Below, one piece after another: positions 1 through 7,647 of a stretch of 20,418 nucleotides of DNA. Position 1 is the first letter of the stretch. Every line of letters begins with the position of its first letter. Source of the stretch: Bacillota bacterium. GTDB taxonomy: Bacteria > Bacillota > UBA4882 > UBA8346. A program made the translations under genes and the position numbers. The stretch lies in contig DNPP01000250.1 in the NCBI GenBank assembly GCA_003501365.1, positions 1 through 20,418 of the forward strand. Direction: 5' to 3'. The notes below the pieces were generated by a model. That model was not told the origin of the DNA. It did not search any database and was given only the letters and a program-made list of their open reading frames with translations.

Positions 1-2
1 TG

Positions 3-128
3 CAAATTTTCTTCGCGATTAATACTGCCTATGAATTCGGTTTTGTCTTTCTTGGTCTATTGATGATATTCCCAGTGATTGATGTGCTGCTTTTACCCAA
101 AAACATCGGCCACGCCACTATCAGCTAG
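3..128 (+). CDS. C-terminal tail of a membrane protein (partial)
   Basis: This is an open frame entering from the left edge and ending at TAG 126-128, giving 41 residues. It is strongly hydrophobic, with a stretch such as FGFVFLGLLMIFPVIDVLLL that would make one membrane helix, followed by a short polar tail. That is what the end of a polytopic membrane protein or transporter looks like, but the fragment is too short to name a family. The truncated O-methyltransferase begins only about 38 bases after its stop, in another frame, so the two probably became neighbours by a deletion or rearrangement (inference). The frame could also be chance, but hydrophobic codon content running right up to the stop argues mildly for a real gene. 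Confidence 0.4.
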   Translation, partial: QIFFAINTAYEFGFVFLGLLMIFPVIDVLLLPKNIGHATIS

Positions 129-166
129 TTTTACTCGCTGTATATACAAAACTGAGCTTTTTTTGA

Positions 167-637
167 TTTTTCGGTACCTGTATTGGTTTTTCAACTGTCA
201 TGATGGCCAAAGCGCTTCAACATTATGGCGGTAAAATCGTTACCATTGAAATGGGCCCGGAAGTGGCCGGGCAAGCGGTTAATAACTTTGAACGGGAAGG
301 GGTCAAAGAACAGATTGAGGTTAGAATTGGTGAGGCGCGCACCGTCATCTCAGGGATGAACGAAAAGTTTGATCTTATTTTCCAGGATGTCGGCGATAAA
401 AAGCTGTATTACGAAATGCTGGAGGACTATAGTAGATTGCTTAAGCCGGGAGGATTGCTGCTTGCCGAGGATACACTCTTTCCGGTGATGGATTTTGGTT
501 CTGAGTTTAGCGATTTGACCCAAATGGGTAAATCATTAGATACATTCAATAAAAGCATTGCGGGTTGTCCGCAATTTGAGAGTACTTTGCTGCCGATCGG
601 GGACGGTTTGACGGTAGCGGTGAAAAGAACCAGCTGA
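167..637 (+). pseudogene. 5'-truncated SAM-dependent O-methyltransferase
   Basis: The product resembles the caffeoyl-CoA/catechol O-methyltransferase family (class I Rossmann fold). Seen in the frame: GTCIGFST at about 173-196, matching motif I (GTxxGYST); KIVTIEMGPE, the acidic end of strand 2; DLIFQDVGDKKLYYEML, matching the metal/substrate region; and LKPGGLLLAEDTLF. The conserved frame is still open before the first ATG (200) back to a TGA at 164-166, so the match starts inside motif I. The N-terminal helices and the start of motif I, usually about 55-65 residues, are absent. No ribosome binding site lies before ATG 200. Family members are about 210-225 residues; about 157 codons remain here. 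I call it a broken gene; a short expressed protein from 200 is the less likely alternative because it would lack most of the cofactor-binding loop. Confidence 0.7.
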
Positions 638-680
638 ATTGCACCCCCTGAGATCTATGTTGCTAATTGTTACTCTTGAG

Positions 681-725
681 TCATCCCCCCTCTCTTCCGA
701 AAAGAGAGGGAGATTAAGGGGGTGA
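681..725. repeat. Hairpin/REP-like element between convergent genes
   Basis: A perfect 9-bp stem, CCCTCTCTT (688-696) and AAGAGAGGG (702-710), closes a 5-base loop. An outer pairing of TCATCCC (681-687) with GGGGTGA (719-725) holds it with an asymmetric bulge. There is no T-run on either side, so it is not a classical terminator, although it sits between convergent transcription units and could slow polymerase from both sides. The C-rich/G-rich layout with a bulge resembles dispersed REP-type hairpins. Whether it is repeated in this genome cannot be seen here. Confidence 0.55.
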
Positions 726-785
726 GCTGCTTTTAGTCATCTTGGATCTATGTAAGTAAAATTTATTATCAAAATTTATCTCACC

Positions 786-2111
786 CTAGATAGAAAAATG
801 CCGCTTAAATTGGGGCAAGTAATCTCGATGGGCTTCCAATAATTCATCGAGTAAAATTTTAGCCATTTTCTCCGACTGTACCAGTGGATTTATAGTCATG
901 GCCACCAAAGCGGTGTTATAATCCCCGGTTACCGCGGCTTCAATAACTGTTCTCTCAAATGACTTGATCTGTTGGACCAGACCATTAACCGCTACCGGAA
1001 GCTCTCCCATGGCAATCGGTTTGGGACCGTATCGGGTAATTAGGCAGCTGACTTCAACCGCGGATTCGACCGGAAGTCCCGTAATGGCATTGTTGTTTCG
1101 GGTGACGACTACCTGAATGTCTTTTTTATCATTATAGATGGAACTAATGAGCCGGCAAGCCGCCTCACTGTAATAGGCGCCGCCCCGTTCCGCAAGTTGA
1201 GGCGGTTTAATGTCCAGATGCGGGTCTTTATATAGTTCGAACAATTCACTCTCCAGCCGCTTAACTTTTTCAGCCCGGGTTTCTCCTTTGGAAAACTCCA
1301 TTAATTCTTTCTCCAGCATTTCCTGCTTTTGAAAATAATATTTATGATAGGAACAGGGTATCACACCTAAACCTTCGAGAAATTGGGCAGACCACTCGAA
1401 ATTGTTAAAGTTTTTAACCATGCTTTCCATCTCGCCATTACCGATTTTCGTAATAATTTGACGGGTGATGTTGTCTCCGTCCAAATATACATTTAAACCG
1501 AATACCATATGATTTAACCCGGCAAAATCAATCCGAATTCGCTCGGGATCAACTTCGGTAAGATCAGCGATCGTTCTTTCCATCCCAATAGGCAAATTAC
1601 ATAACCCAATGGCTTTGTTGGTTTTTCCGTATCGTAATAGCGCTTCCGTTATCATCCCCGAAGGGTTGGTAAAGTTTATCATCCAGGCATCCGGGCAAAG
1701 TTCAGCCATATCTTTGGCAATATCCAAAATTACCGGAATAGTCCGTAACGCTTTAAACATCCCGCCGGCTCCGTTGGTTTCTTGCCCCATATAACCATGG
1801 CTCAAAGGAATTCTTTCGTCTTTGATCCGGGCATCAAGCAAGCCCACCCTAAATTGTGTGATGACGAAATCTGCGTCTTTCAAAACATCACGGCGATTTA
1901 GCGTGGTGTGAACCTCCATGGATACCCCCGCCTTTTTTACCATTCTTTCAGCTAAACTTCCGATGATCGCCAATTTTTCTTGACCGGGTTCGATATCCAC
2001 TAACCAGAGTTCCCGGACCGGCAACTCATCCTGGCGCTTAATGAACCCTTCAATTAATTCCGGGGTATAACTTGAGCCTCCGCCAATGACTACCACCTTT
2101 AATCCTTTCAT
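786..2111 (-). CDS. GH4 family 6-phospho-beta-glucosidase-type glycosidase
   Basis: Glycoside hydrolase family 4 uses NAD+ and a divalent metal to cleave (often 6-phosphorylated) glycosides by an oxidation-elimination mechanism in the cytoplasm. Seen: N-terminal Rossmann motif VVVIGGGSSYTPELIEGF (6-23), INFTNPSG (145-152), GLCNLPIG (169-176) and GLNHMVFG (198-205). Cys171 and His201 are the expected metal ligands. The CNxP form of the cysteine motif is the one known from 6-phospho-beta-glucosidases, as opposed to CDMP or CHSV in alpha-specific members. Length (441) is normal. I start at ATG 2111 because AAGGAGG (2120-2126) lies 8 bases away; TTG 2117 would be only 2 bases from it. It is last in the sugar operon, 129 bases after the kinase. 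Substrate linkage and N-acetyl preference are unknown. Confidence 0.9.
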   Translation of the reverse strand: MKGLKVVVIGGGSSYTPELIEGFIKRQDELPVRELWLVDIEPGQEKLAIIGSLAERMVKKAGVSMEVHTTLNRRDVLKDADFVITQFRVGLLDARIKDERIPLSHGYMGQETNGAGGMFKALRTIPVILDIAKDMAELCPDAWMINFTNPSGMITEALLRYGKTNKAIGLCNLPIGMERTIADLTEVDPERIRIDFAGLNHMVFGLNVYLDGDNITRQIITKIGNGEMESMVKNFNNFEWSAQFLEGLGVIPCSYHKYYFQKQEMLEKELMEFSKGETRAEKVKRLESELFELYKDPHLDIKPPQLAERGGAYYSEAACRLISSIYNDKKDIQVVVTRNNNAITGLPVESAVEVSCLITRYGPKPIAMGELPVAVNGLVQQIKSFERTVIEAAVTGDYNTALVAMTINPLVQSEKMAKILLDELLEAHRDYLPQFKRHFSI

Positions 2112-2240
2112 GGACAAAACCTCCTTATTTCATATGTATTTTGATTTAATTTCAAAAACGGTTTCCGCCCTCCAAATGACCCTTACGATAATTATTTTGT
2201 GATTGAATAATAACTATTGGACATATTCTTTTTGGTTTCG

Positions 2241-3239
2241 CTAGTTTAATTGAACTTTACTTAAATTAAGAATCACTTGTTCGCGAAAATTTTGATCCAT
2301 GCCTTTGGCAAGCGATTCTAAGGCCCATAACACAGCTCCGGTTACCGGAGGAACTTGTAAAACCGTGAAGCGGACTTTTTGGGATATATTTGAAGATATT
2401 TCTTGTCGAAAGGCTTCCACCAAAGCCGGATTTTCTCCCTTGACATATACGGAACCCGCCAGAATAATATCAATTTCAGCAATCGATTCAAAATTTAAAT
2501 ATCGTATAGCCCCAAGCACAGATTTAGCAGACTTTCGGCCGGTACTTTGTAAAAGTTCCAACGCGACCTCATCGCCCAAGTTAGCTGCTTCAAACGGAAT
2601 TCTTGAAAAATCAACCCAATTGTTACAGAAATTTTTTTGATAGATAATTTCTACTAAATCATCATCTTTGTTAATTCTTAGAAAGTCAAACAGCAATTTT
2701 TTCATTAGCGTCGGTTGCCCGCAACGATATAAATAATCATAAACACACCGGAAAGCCATCCCTCCAAGATGTGTGGCGCCACCTTCGTCACCAAAGAAAT
2801 AGCCTGTACCGCCAACCTGAATACGCGAACCTTGCGGATCAATTCCGGCGCAACAAGTCCCGGTTCCATTAATGCTACAGACTCCATATCCGTGGCTGCT
2901 GGCAGCTTTAATACCCAGAAAAGCATCATTCATGACTTCAAAATCCTTGAATCCCAATTCTGCGATGACCTTCGTCACCATATCTTTCTGTGACTGTACA
3001 TCAATCCCCGCCATCCCGAATATACTAAAATTGATATCTTCTATATTTAATCCACTTTCCCGGAATATTTTTTGAAATGAAGTTTTCAATTCATACCGGG
3101 TCCCTTCGTACCCATTGCCATACACTTCATGATTGGCGGGACCTCCCTCTAAAAAATAGACCAAGTTCCCATTTGAATCAAAAAGCGTATAATGGGTTTT
3201 AGTACCCCCTCCATCAACGCCGACAACATACTGTCTCAT
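2241..3239 (-). CDS. BadF/BadG-type sugar kinase (N-acetylglucosamine kinase-like)
   Basis: This is a member of the ASKHA BadF/BadG/BcrA/BcrD ATPase family, whose sugar-acting members phosphorylate N-acetylglucosamine or related hexosamines with ATP. Seen: phosphate-1 motif GVDGGGTKTHYTLFD (7-21), a likely catalytic Asp in MNDAFLG (Asp105), phosphate-2 motif SINGTGTCCAG (122-132), and GGTGYFFGDEGGATHLGG (143-160), which is typical of these kinases. Length (332) is normal. ATG 3239 follows GGGAGG closely. It lies 25 bases after the second permease, so it is surely co-transcribed. Because import is by an ABC transporter and not a PTS, this enzyme could supply the 6-phosphate that the GH4 partner expects, acting either on the free sugar or on the disaccharide (inference). 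Confidence 0.85.
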   Translation of the reverse strand: MRQYVVGVDGGGTKTHYTLFDSNGNLVYFLEGGPANHEVYGNGYEGTRYELKTSFQKIFRESGLNIEDINFSIFGMAGIDVQSQKDMVTKVIAELGFKDFEVMNDAFLGIKAASSHGYGVCSINGTGTCCAGIDPQGSRIQVGGTGYFFGDEGGATHLGGMAFRCVYDYLYRCGQPTLMKKLLFDFLRINKDDDLVEIIYQKNFCNNWVDFSRIPFEAANLGDEVALELLQSTGRKSAKSVLGAIRYLNFESIAEIDIILAGSVYVKGENPALVEAFRQEISSNISQKVRFTVLQVPPVTGAVLWALESLAKGMDQNFREQVILNLSKVQLN

Positions 3240-3264
3240 GATTCCTCCCGCACCCTAGTTGTAC

Positions 3265-4137
3265 TCATCCCTTCACTGCACCGGTAGTCATTCCTTTAAT
3301 AACTTGTTTTTGTAAAAGTATATAAACAAATAACACTGGAATAATCGAAATAATGATTCCGGCCATAATGATCCCATAATATTGAACTCTACCGGTTTGA
3401 AACGCCGCCAAGCCCAGCGATAAGGTAAAATGTGCCGGATTACTTAAAAATACCAATGCGAAAAGATATTCATTCCAAACATCCAGAAAGGTTAAAATAG
3501 CTACCGTGGACAATACCGGTTTGCTTAAGGGTATAATTACATGCATGAAAATAGCCCAATTCGAACAACCGTCAATTACCGCCGCTTCCTCCAGCTCCGT
3601 GGGTATCGATTTCATAAACCCGGTCAATATAAATACTCCAAAGGGTATTTCAAAAGAAATATACGGTAATATCAGTGCCCAGTATGTATCGTAAACACCA
3701 ATTTTTTTCAAGGTCAAAAACAGCGGCAATAAATTAGAAGCCCATGGAATCATCAACCCCATCAGAAAAAAGGAATAGATCATAAAATTTAACCGGAATT
3801 GGAACCGTGATAGAATATAGGCCGCCATGGATGTAATCAAAAGAATACAAATTATCGAAACACAGCATATAAAAGTACTGTTAAAAAAATCCGCGCCGAT
3901 ATTCCCGTTTTTCCATGCCTGGTAATAATTTTCAAAACGCCAGATATGAGGTATCCCAAATGAATTTAGAAAGAGCTCGTTGTTATTTTTAAATGAACCC
4001 ATTAAAATCCACAGCAAAGGCATCATGGTGATCAGCGCCGTGGCAATCAATATGATCTGCGTACTAATTCCTTTACGATGTTTTGGTTTTTGTCTTTCAG
4101 GAAATAAGCTGCTTTCCAAAATTTGCAGATTTTCCAT
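3265..4137 (-). CDS. ABC sugar transporter permease, MalG type
   Basis: This is an inner-membrane permease of the carbohydrate uptake CUT1 group. It has a cytoplasmic N-terminus followed by about six membrane helices. The EAA loop that docks the ATPase is clear: ELEEAAVIDGCSNWAIFMHV, followed by IIPLSKP. The C-terminal QKQVIKGMTTGAVKG is typical of MalG/LacG-like proteins. I start at ATG 4137 (290 residues), 7 bases from GAGGAG (4145-4150); the longer form from TTG 4152 would place this site inside the gene. The upstream permease stops 11 bases before this start, so the two are translated from one message. No gene for the cognate ATP-binding subunit is present in the window; in Firmicutes a shared MsmX/UgpC-type ATPase encoded elsewhere often serves such systems. 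Confidence 0.92.
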   Translation of the reverse strand: MENLQILESSLFPERQKPKHRKGISTQIILIATALITMMPLLWILMGSFKNNNELFLNSFGIPHIWRFENYYQAWKNGNIGADFFNSTFICCVSIICILLITSMAAYILSRFQFRLNFMIYSFFLMGLMIPWASNLLPLFLTLKKIGVYDTYWALILPYISFEIPFGVFILTGFMKSIPTELEEAAVIDGCSNWAIFMHVIIPLSKPVLSTVAILTFLDVWNEYLFALVFLSNPAHFTLSLGLAAFQTGRVQYYGIIMAGIIISIIPVLFVYILLQKQVIKGMTTGAVKG

Positions 4138-4148
4138 TGCGACACTCC

Positions 4149-5024
4149 TCAATACTCGATTTTGTCTGAAGAAAAATAGCGTTTAAATAACACCGAAAAC
4201 AATAATCCCACCAAGAAGATGCCTACCGAAATTGAACTGCCGTAACCAAATTGCAACCACTGAAACGTCCGGTGATACATAAGTAATCCAACTAATTCGG
4301 TAGCGCTGTTTGGTCCGCCTCCGGTAAGGACCATGACATGGGTAAAACCCTGTAAAGAGCCGGTAATGGCGGAAATGATACAAATCTGGATAACCTCCCA
4401 CAATAACGGTAGCGTGATATACCACGTTTTTTGAAGGTTGCTGACGCCATCCAGATAGGCTGCCTCATAAAGGCTGTCCGGAATGTTATAAATTCCGGCA
4501 ACCAATATAATCACATTCCAGCCTATATACTGTAAAGTCTGCGGTAATAGTGCGGCGTATATCGCCGTATTTGAATTGGAGAGCCAGGGTCGGGCTAGTG
4601 TTCCCAGACCGATTAACCTTAGTGATGTATTAATCAAACCGTAATCAGGATTCATCGCTTGGCCGAACATCATGGCCACCGCTACTCCGGAAATGACGGC
4701 AGGAACAAAATAAACCGTCCGAAAAAACCTGGCGCCGAATTTACAATTAGAGAGGCTTATCGTCAGGATTAAAGCTATTCCAATCTGAATAATCAAGGCC
4801 ATAGCAATGGCAATTAAATTATTTCTAAAAGCCGCCAGCACTGTTTGATCGTTCACCAATCTTACATAGTTGGAAACGCCGACAAATTGTGGAAAGTTTA
4901 AGCCGTTCCATTTAAAAAAGGAATAATAGATGACCCTGGCTATGGAGAACACTACAAAAAAACAATAGAACAGCATAGCCGGAGCTAAAAAAAGAATACC
5001 TGTCCGCATTTTTTTCGGAGTCAT
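4149..5024 (-). CDS. ABC sugar transporter permease, MalF/UgpA type
   Basis: This is the first of two CUT1 permeases. The N-terminus TGILFLAPAMLFYCFFVVF is the usual first membrane helix, and the EAA loop reads YEAAYLDGVSNLQKTWYI followed by TLPLLWE. The segment VMVLTGGGPNSATELVGLLMY is highly typical of UgpA/LacF-like proteins. I start at ATG 5024 (291 residues), where GGGAGG lies 7 bases upstream and the protein begins MTPKKMRTG, a normal start for the family. The longer open frame back to 5111 would run through the intercistronic hairpin and overlap the binding-protein gene, and is rejected. It pairs with the MalG-type permease to form the membrane channel. Confidence 0.92.
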   Translation of the reverse strand: MTPKKMRTGILFLAPAMLFYCFFVVFSIARVIYYSFFKWNGLNFPQFVGVSNYVRLVNDQTVLAAFRNNLIAIAMALIIQIGIALILTISLSNCKFGARFFRTVYFVPAVISGVAVAMMFGQAMNPDYGLINTSLRLIGLGTLARPWLSNSNTAIYAALLPQTLQYIGWNVIILVAGIYNIPDSLYEAAYLDGVSNLQKTWYITLPLLWEVIQICIISAITGSLQGFTHVMVLTGGGPNSATELVGLLMYHRTFQWLQFGYGSSISVGIFLVGLLFSVLFKRYFSSDKIEY

Positions 5025-5042
5025 GTTCCATCCTCCCATAAG

Positions 5043-5064
5043 AGGCGGGGAATTTTCCCCGCCT
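5043..5064 (-). promoter_or_regulatory. Intercistronic hairpin between binding protein and permease genes
   Basis: An 8-bp GC-rich stem, AGGCGGGG and CCCCGCCT, encloses a 6-base A/T loop. It lies between the binding-protein stop (5080) and the permease ribosome binding site, and no U-run follows it on the minus strand. In many sugar ABC operons such a hairpin protects the 3' end of the binding-protein message or causes partial termination, so the binding protein is made in excess over the permeases. That role is inferred from position and structure. Confidence 0.65.
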
Positions 5065-5079
5065 TGATCCGCGATACCC

Positions 5080-6387
5080 TTAATTCGCAGCACCGGCTTT
5101 TGCCTGTTCACTTAATTGTTTAACAGCCTCTTCCGGAGTAATCGAGCGATTTAATAAGCCCTGCGACAAATTATTGAGCGCATCATTGGCCTGTTGGGAA
5201 CCGTAAGCATCATAATTTTGCTGCATTCTGGTGGCCGATTTCGCCAATTTGTCTGCTTTGATTAATAACGGACTAGTTTTATCGGTGTATGATAAGTTAA
5301 GAATTGACGGAGTTCCGAGTTCCAGATATTTCGAATAAAGGGTGGGGTTAATTAAATAATGAAGCAATTTATCAACCGCCTGCCGTCTGGAATTTTCCTT
5401 CCAGGATTTAGCGCTGACAAGATACTCAACCGCAACACCGCCAAGCAACTCTTTGGGATCTCCCTTGCCGTCAGCAAAAGTCCATAAGGGGACAACCTCA
5501 CAACCGGCAGCGGTTTTCGGAGATACATTTCCCAAGTACCAGGTTCCACCATAATACATGGCCGCTTTGCCCTGATCAAAGAGGGTGAGTGCTTCTTGGC
5601 TCTGCATAGAGACACAACCTTCCGGAAATGCCTTTAACCCGGCAAGCTGATAAATGGCTTTGGCTGATCTTAAATACGCAGGAGCTTTTTCCATGTCTCC
5701 GGTGGTGAGTCCTTTAATAATTTCTTGATCGGTGCCAAATCTGTTTAACATCCCAAACCAAAAACAGACGTTTAGGTCTTGATCCTTACCGGCCATTGCG
5801 ATAGGTATGATTCCTTTTGCGCGGAACTTGGGAATAATGTTCTTCAAATCTTCGTATGTTTTTGGAATTTGCACGCCGGCTTGGGCAAACAGTTTTTTAT
5901 TAACTGTTAGGAACATATAGTACGGTTCATCCGGTATCCCCCATATCGGGCCATTCTTCTCAAAACGAACCGAACCGTCGAAAAAGTATTCCTTATTCTG
6001 AAAATATTTTTTAAATAACTTATCTTGGGCCAAATAATCCTTTAGATCTGCAATTTTTTGGGCGTCTACAAAGTTTTTTAACATCCCTGGACCCGGCCAG
6101 GAAATAAAGACATCCGGGAGATTATCTCCGGCAGCGTAAGTATAAAGTTTCGCTTGAACATCCGGTGTACCACCGTTCATCGGTTCCAAACTCAAGTTAA
6201 TATCGGGATTCAGCTTGCTGAATTCTTTGATATAAGGTTCATAAATTGGCGCTTTTGCATGACCACCGGTATAAATATAGGCCAACCGCAATGTTATTTT
6301 ATCCTTGCAAGAACCGTTGGAAAAGGAAATAACCGAAACTAACAGTACACTTAGTAATACCAAAATAGCCTTTTGAAACTTTTGCAT
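5080..6387 (-). CDS. ABC transporter sugar-binding protein (CUT1/UgpB type)
   Basis: This is an extracytoplasmic solute-binding protein of the carbohydrate cluster (COG1653-like), 435 residues. A basic start (MQKFQK) and hydrophobic core to about residue 22 form a secretion signal. Cys27 follows as NGSC, a poor lipobox (Asn at -3), so lipid anchoring is likely but not certain. Family landmarks include PDVFISWPGPGMLKNFVDA, a tryptophan/glycine-rich ligand region, DQGKAAMYYGGTWYLG, and the C-terminal ITPEEAVKQLSEQ. ATG 6387 has GAGGAGGAG just upstream. It is the first structural gene after lacI, and the LacI-type palindrome at 6500-6521 sits in its upstream region. The ligand cannot be read from sequence; the operon partners suggest a beta-linked disaccharide or amino-sugar oligosaccharide. 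Confidence 0.92.
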   Translation of the reverse strand: MQKFQKAILVLLSVLLVSVISFSNGSCKDKITLRLAYIYTGGHAKAPIYEPYIKEFSKLNPDINLSLEPMNGGTPDVQAKLYTYAAGDNLPDVFISWPGPGMLKNFVDAQKIADLKDYLAQDKLFKKYFQNKEYFFDGSVRFEKNGPIWGIPDEPYYMFLTVNKKLFAQAGVQIPKTYEDLKNIIPKFRAKGIIPIAMAGKDQDLNVCFWFGMLNRFGTDQEIIKGLTTGDMEKAPAYLRSAKAIYQLAGLKAFPEGCVSMQSQEALTLFDQGKAAMYYGGTWYLGNVSPKTAAGCEVVPLWTFADGKGDPKELLGGVAVEYLVSAKSWKENSRRQAVDKLLHYLINPTLYSKYLELGTPSILNLSYTDKTSPLLIKADKLAKSATRMQQNYDAYGSQQANDALNNLSQGLLNRSITPEEAVKQLSEQAKAGAAN

Positions 6388-6499
6388 TTTCTCCTCCTCA
6401 ATTAATTAATTTTAATATTAGTAGTAGTGTAACCTCTATCACCTCCAAAGCAAATATTGTTTTTAACCAGACAAAACCACCGATTGATAATTACTTTCG

Positions 6500-6521
6500 A
6501 AAATAACAACGTTATTATTTT
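6500..6521. promoter_or_regulatory. Candidate LacI-family operator 1 (upstream of binding-protein gene)
   Basis: Half-sites AAAATAACAAC and GTTATTATTTT meet at a central CG and are inverted copies at 10 of 11 positions. LacI-family repressors typically bind such palindromes with a central CpG. It lies 113-134 bases upstream of the binding-protein start and just after the lacI stop. The right half is identical to the right half of operator 2 near the lacI start. I could not find a convincing -35/-10 pair for the operon next to it. Confidence 0.65.
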
Positions 6522-6535
6522 TGATTTAAAAAAAT

Positions 6536-7543
6536 TTATCCCGGGCCGGTGGATTCTCGGACAATTAATTCCGGGCTAATGATCACTGTTTTATTACGGG
6601 GTGTTTTATTCTCAAGATACTTCAATAATAATTGAACTGCTTCGCTGGCCATTGCAGATGTCGGTTGTTTTATCGTTGAAAGACACGGTGTTACCACGCT
6701 ACAAATCGAACTATCGTCATAACCAATAATCGAAAGGTCTCTGGGGATTTCAAGATTCAATCTTCTGGCCGCCTCCAAGCAGGCTAAAGCCATTGTGTCG
6801 TCAGCGGCAAAAATTGCTGTGGGTCTTTGTTTTTGCGACAACCATTCCGTTGCAATTCGAAAAGCTTCTTTCACTGCGAAATTCCCTTGGCCAATCAAGT
6901 GTTCATCAACTGCCAAATCAAACTGATTTAACGCCTTGTAATAGCCTTGAAGACGCTCACGGGCTGATTGGTGTTTTAAATTACCGGCAATATGCCCTAT
7001 CCGCTTATGCCCCAGTTCAATTAAATGTCTAGTGGCAAGATAGCCGCCTTCGGTGTTGTCGACAATTATGGAGGGCATTTTTAACGTATTTTGGTTATTA
7101 TCCAAAAGAACAAAGGGGAAATTGCGTATGCGCAACTCAGAAATATAATCACTCTCATATCCCGGCGCAATGAGAAAAATTCCATCCACCCGTCCTTCAC
7201 TAAAGACTTTGATCCACCGTTTCTCAATGACTTCATCATTGTTGTCCGTAGTAAGAGCCAAGACCACCAAATAACCATGGTCGAAGGCAGCATGTTCAAT
7301 CTGAGTAACCAGATCCGCCCAAAATGGATCATTCAAAGTGGGGACAACGATTCCCAATGTTTCGCTTTTCCCGCGCACCAATGTCCGGGCGGCAGCATTG
7401 CGGTTATAACCAAGCTCCGCAATGGCCTGATTTACTTTCAGGCGGTTACTTTCGCGGACCTGTCCGTTATTATTAAGTACTCTGGAGACTGTTGTTATAC
7501 AAACTCCAGCTTTATTCGCTACATCAACAATGTTAATCGGCAT
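6536..7543 (-). CDS. LacI-family transcriptional regulator
   Basis: This is a DNA-binding regulator of the adjoining sugar operon. The N-terminus MPINIVDVANKAGVCITTVS plus RVLNNNGQVRESNR is a complete LacI helix-turn-helix and hinge region (about 1-58). The periplasmic-binding-protein-like sensor core follows (LGIVVPTLNDPFWADLV, DGIFLIAPG, GHKRIGHIAG, AIFAADDTMALACLEAA, DLSIIGYDDSSICSVVTP). Length (335) is standard. I start at ATG 7543, 6 bases from AAGGTG; the GTG at 7552 has no ribosome binding site. The gene sits upstream of the transporter genes on the same strand, 148 bases before the binding protein. Palindromes at 7556-7577 and 7626-7647 before it, and 6500-6521 after it, suggest autoregulation and possible DNA looping. 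The inducer is unknown. Confidence 0.93.
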   Translation of the reverse strand: MPINIVDVANKAGVCITTVSRVLNNNGQVRESNRLKVNQAIAELGYNRNAAARTLVRGKSETLGIVVPTLNDPFWADLVTQIEHAAFDHGYLVVLALTTDNNDEVIEKRWIKVFSEGRVDGIFLIAPGYESDYISELRIRNFPFVLLDNNQNTLKMPSIIVDNTEGGYLATRHLIELGHKRIGHIAGNLKHQSARERLQGYYKALNQFDLAVDEHLIGQGNFAVKEAFRIATEWLSQKQRPTAIFAADDTMALACLEAARRLNLEIPRDLSIIGYDDSSICSVVTPCLSTIKQPTSAMASEAVQLLLKYLENKTPRNKTVIISPELIVRESTGPG

Positions 7544-7555
7544 TCTGTTCACCTT

Positions 7556-7577
7556 AATTTAATATCGTTATTATTTT
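7556..7577. promoter_or_regulatory. Candidate LacI-family operator 2 (over lacI -10)
   Basis: Half-sites AATTTAATATC and GTTATTATTTT around a central CG match at 8 of 11 positions. The right half is identical, over 11 bases, to that of operator 1. It covers the -10 of the proposed lacI promoter, so a bound repressor would block its own transcription. Confidence 0.55.
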
Positions 7578-7598
7578 ATTAACAATATTCGACTTCAA
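7570..7598 (-). promoter_or_regulatory. Probable lacI promoter
   Basis: On the minus strand, TTGAAG (7593-7598) and AATAAT (7570-7575) are separated by 17 bases. The -35 matches 4 of 6 and the -10 matches 5 of 6 consensus positions. Transcription would begin near 7563, about 20 bases before the ATG. The overlap with operator 2 supports the assignment. Confidence 0.5.
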
Positions 7599-7625
7599 TT
7601 ACAACATTCCTTCTATCTGTAAAAA

Positions 7626-7647
7626 TAAATAGTAACGATATTATTTT
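7626..7647. promoter_or_regulatory. Candidate LacI-family operator 3
   Basis: Half-sites TAAATAGTAAC and GATATTATTTT around a central CG match at 8 of 11 positions. Its centre is 70 bases from that of operator 2. The left half agrees with the inferred consensus half-site AAAATAATAAC at 9 of 11 positions. It lies upstream of the lacI promoter and could help by looping. Confidence 0.45.

Noticed and set aside
200..637. A complete small methyltransferase starting at ATG 200
   Set aside because: The conserved motif already begins before this ATG and no ribosome binding site is present, which points to truncation.
2150..2167. A cre-like catabolite site (AAAACGGTTTCC) before the GH4 gene
   Set aside because: Only the right half fits the consensus; TG in the left half is missing.
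2181..2214. A fourth full LacI operator before GH4
   Set aside because: One perfect half-site and one diverged half-site are present but not arranged around a central CG; kept only as a half-site remark.
6400..6450. A possible leader peptide from GTG on the minus strand before the binding-protein gene, behind GGAGG
   Set aside because: The GGAGG abuts the GTG with no spacing, and the predicted peptide is short and low-complexity (Leu/Ile-rich); more likely chance.
7091..7582. A 163-codon plus-strand frame opposite lacI
   Set aside because: It is antisense to a clear LacI gene, has no ribosome binding site and shows no family features.
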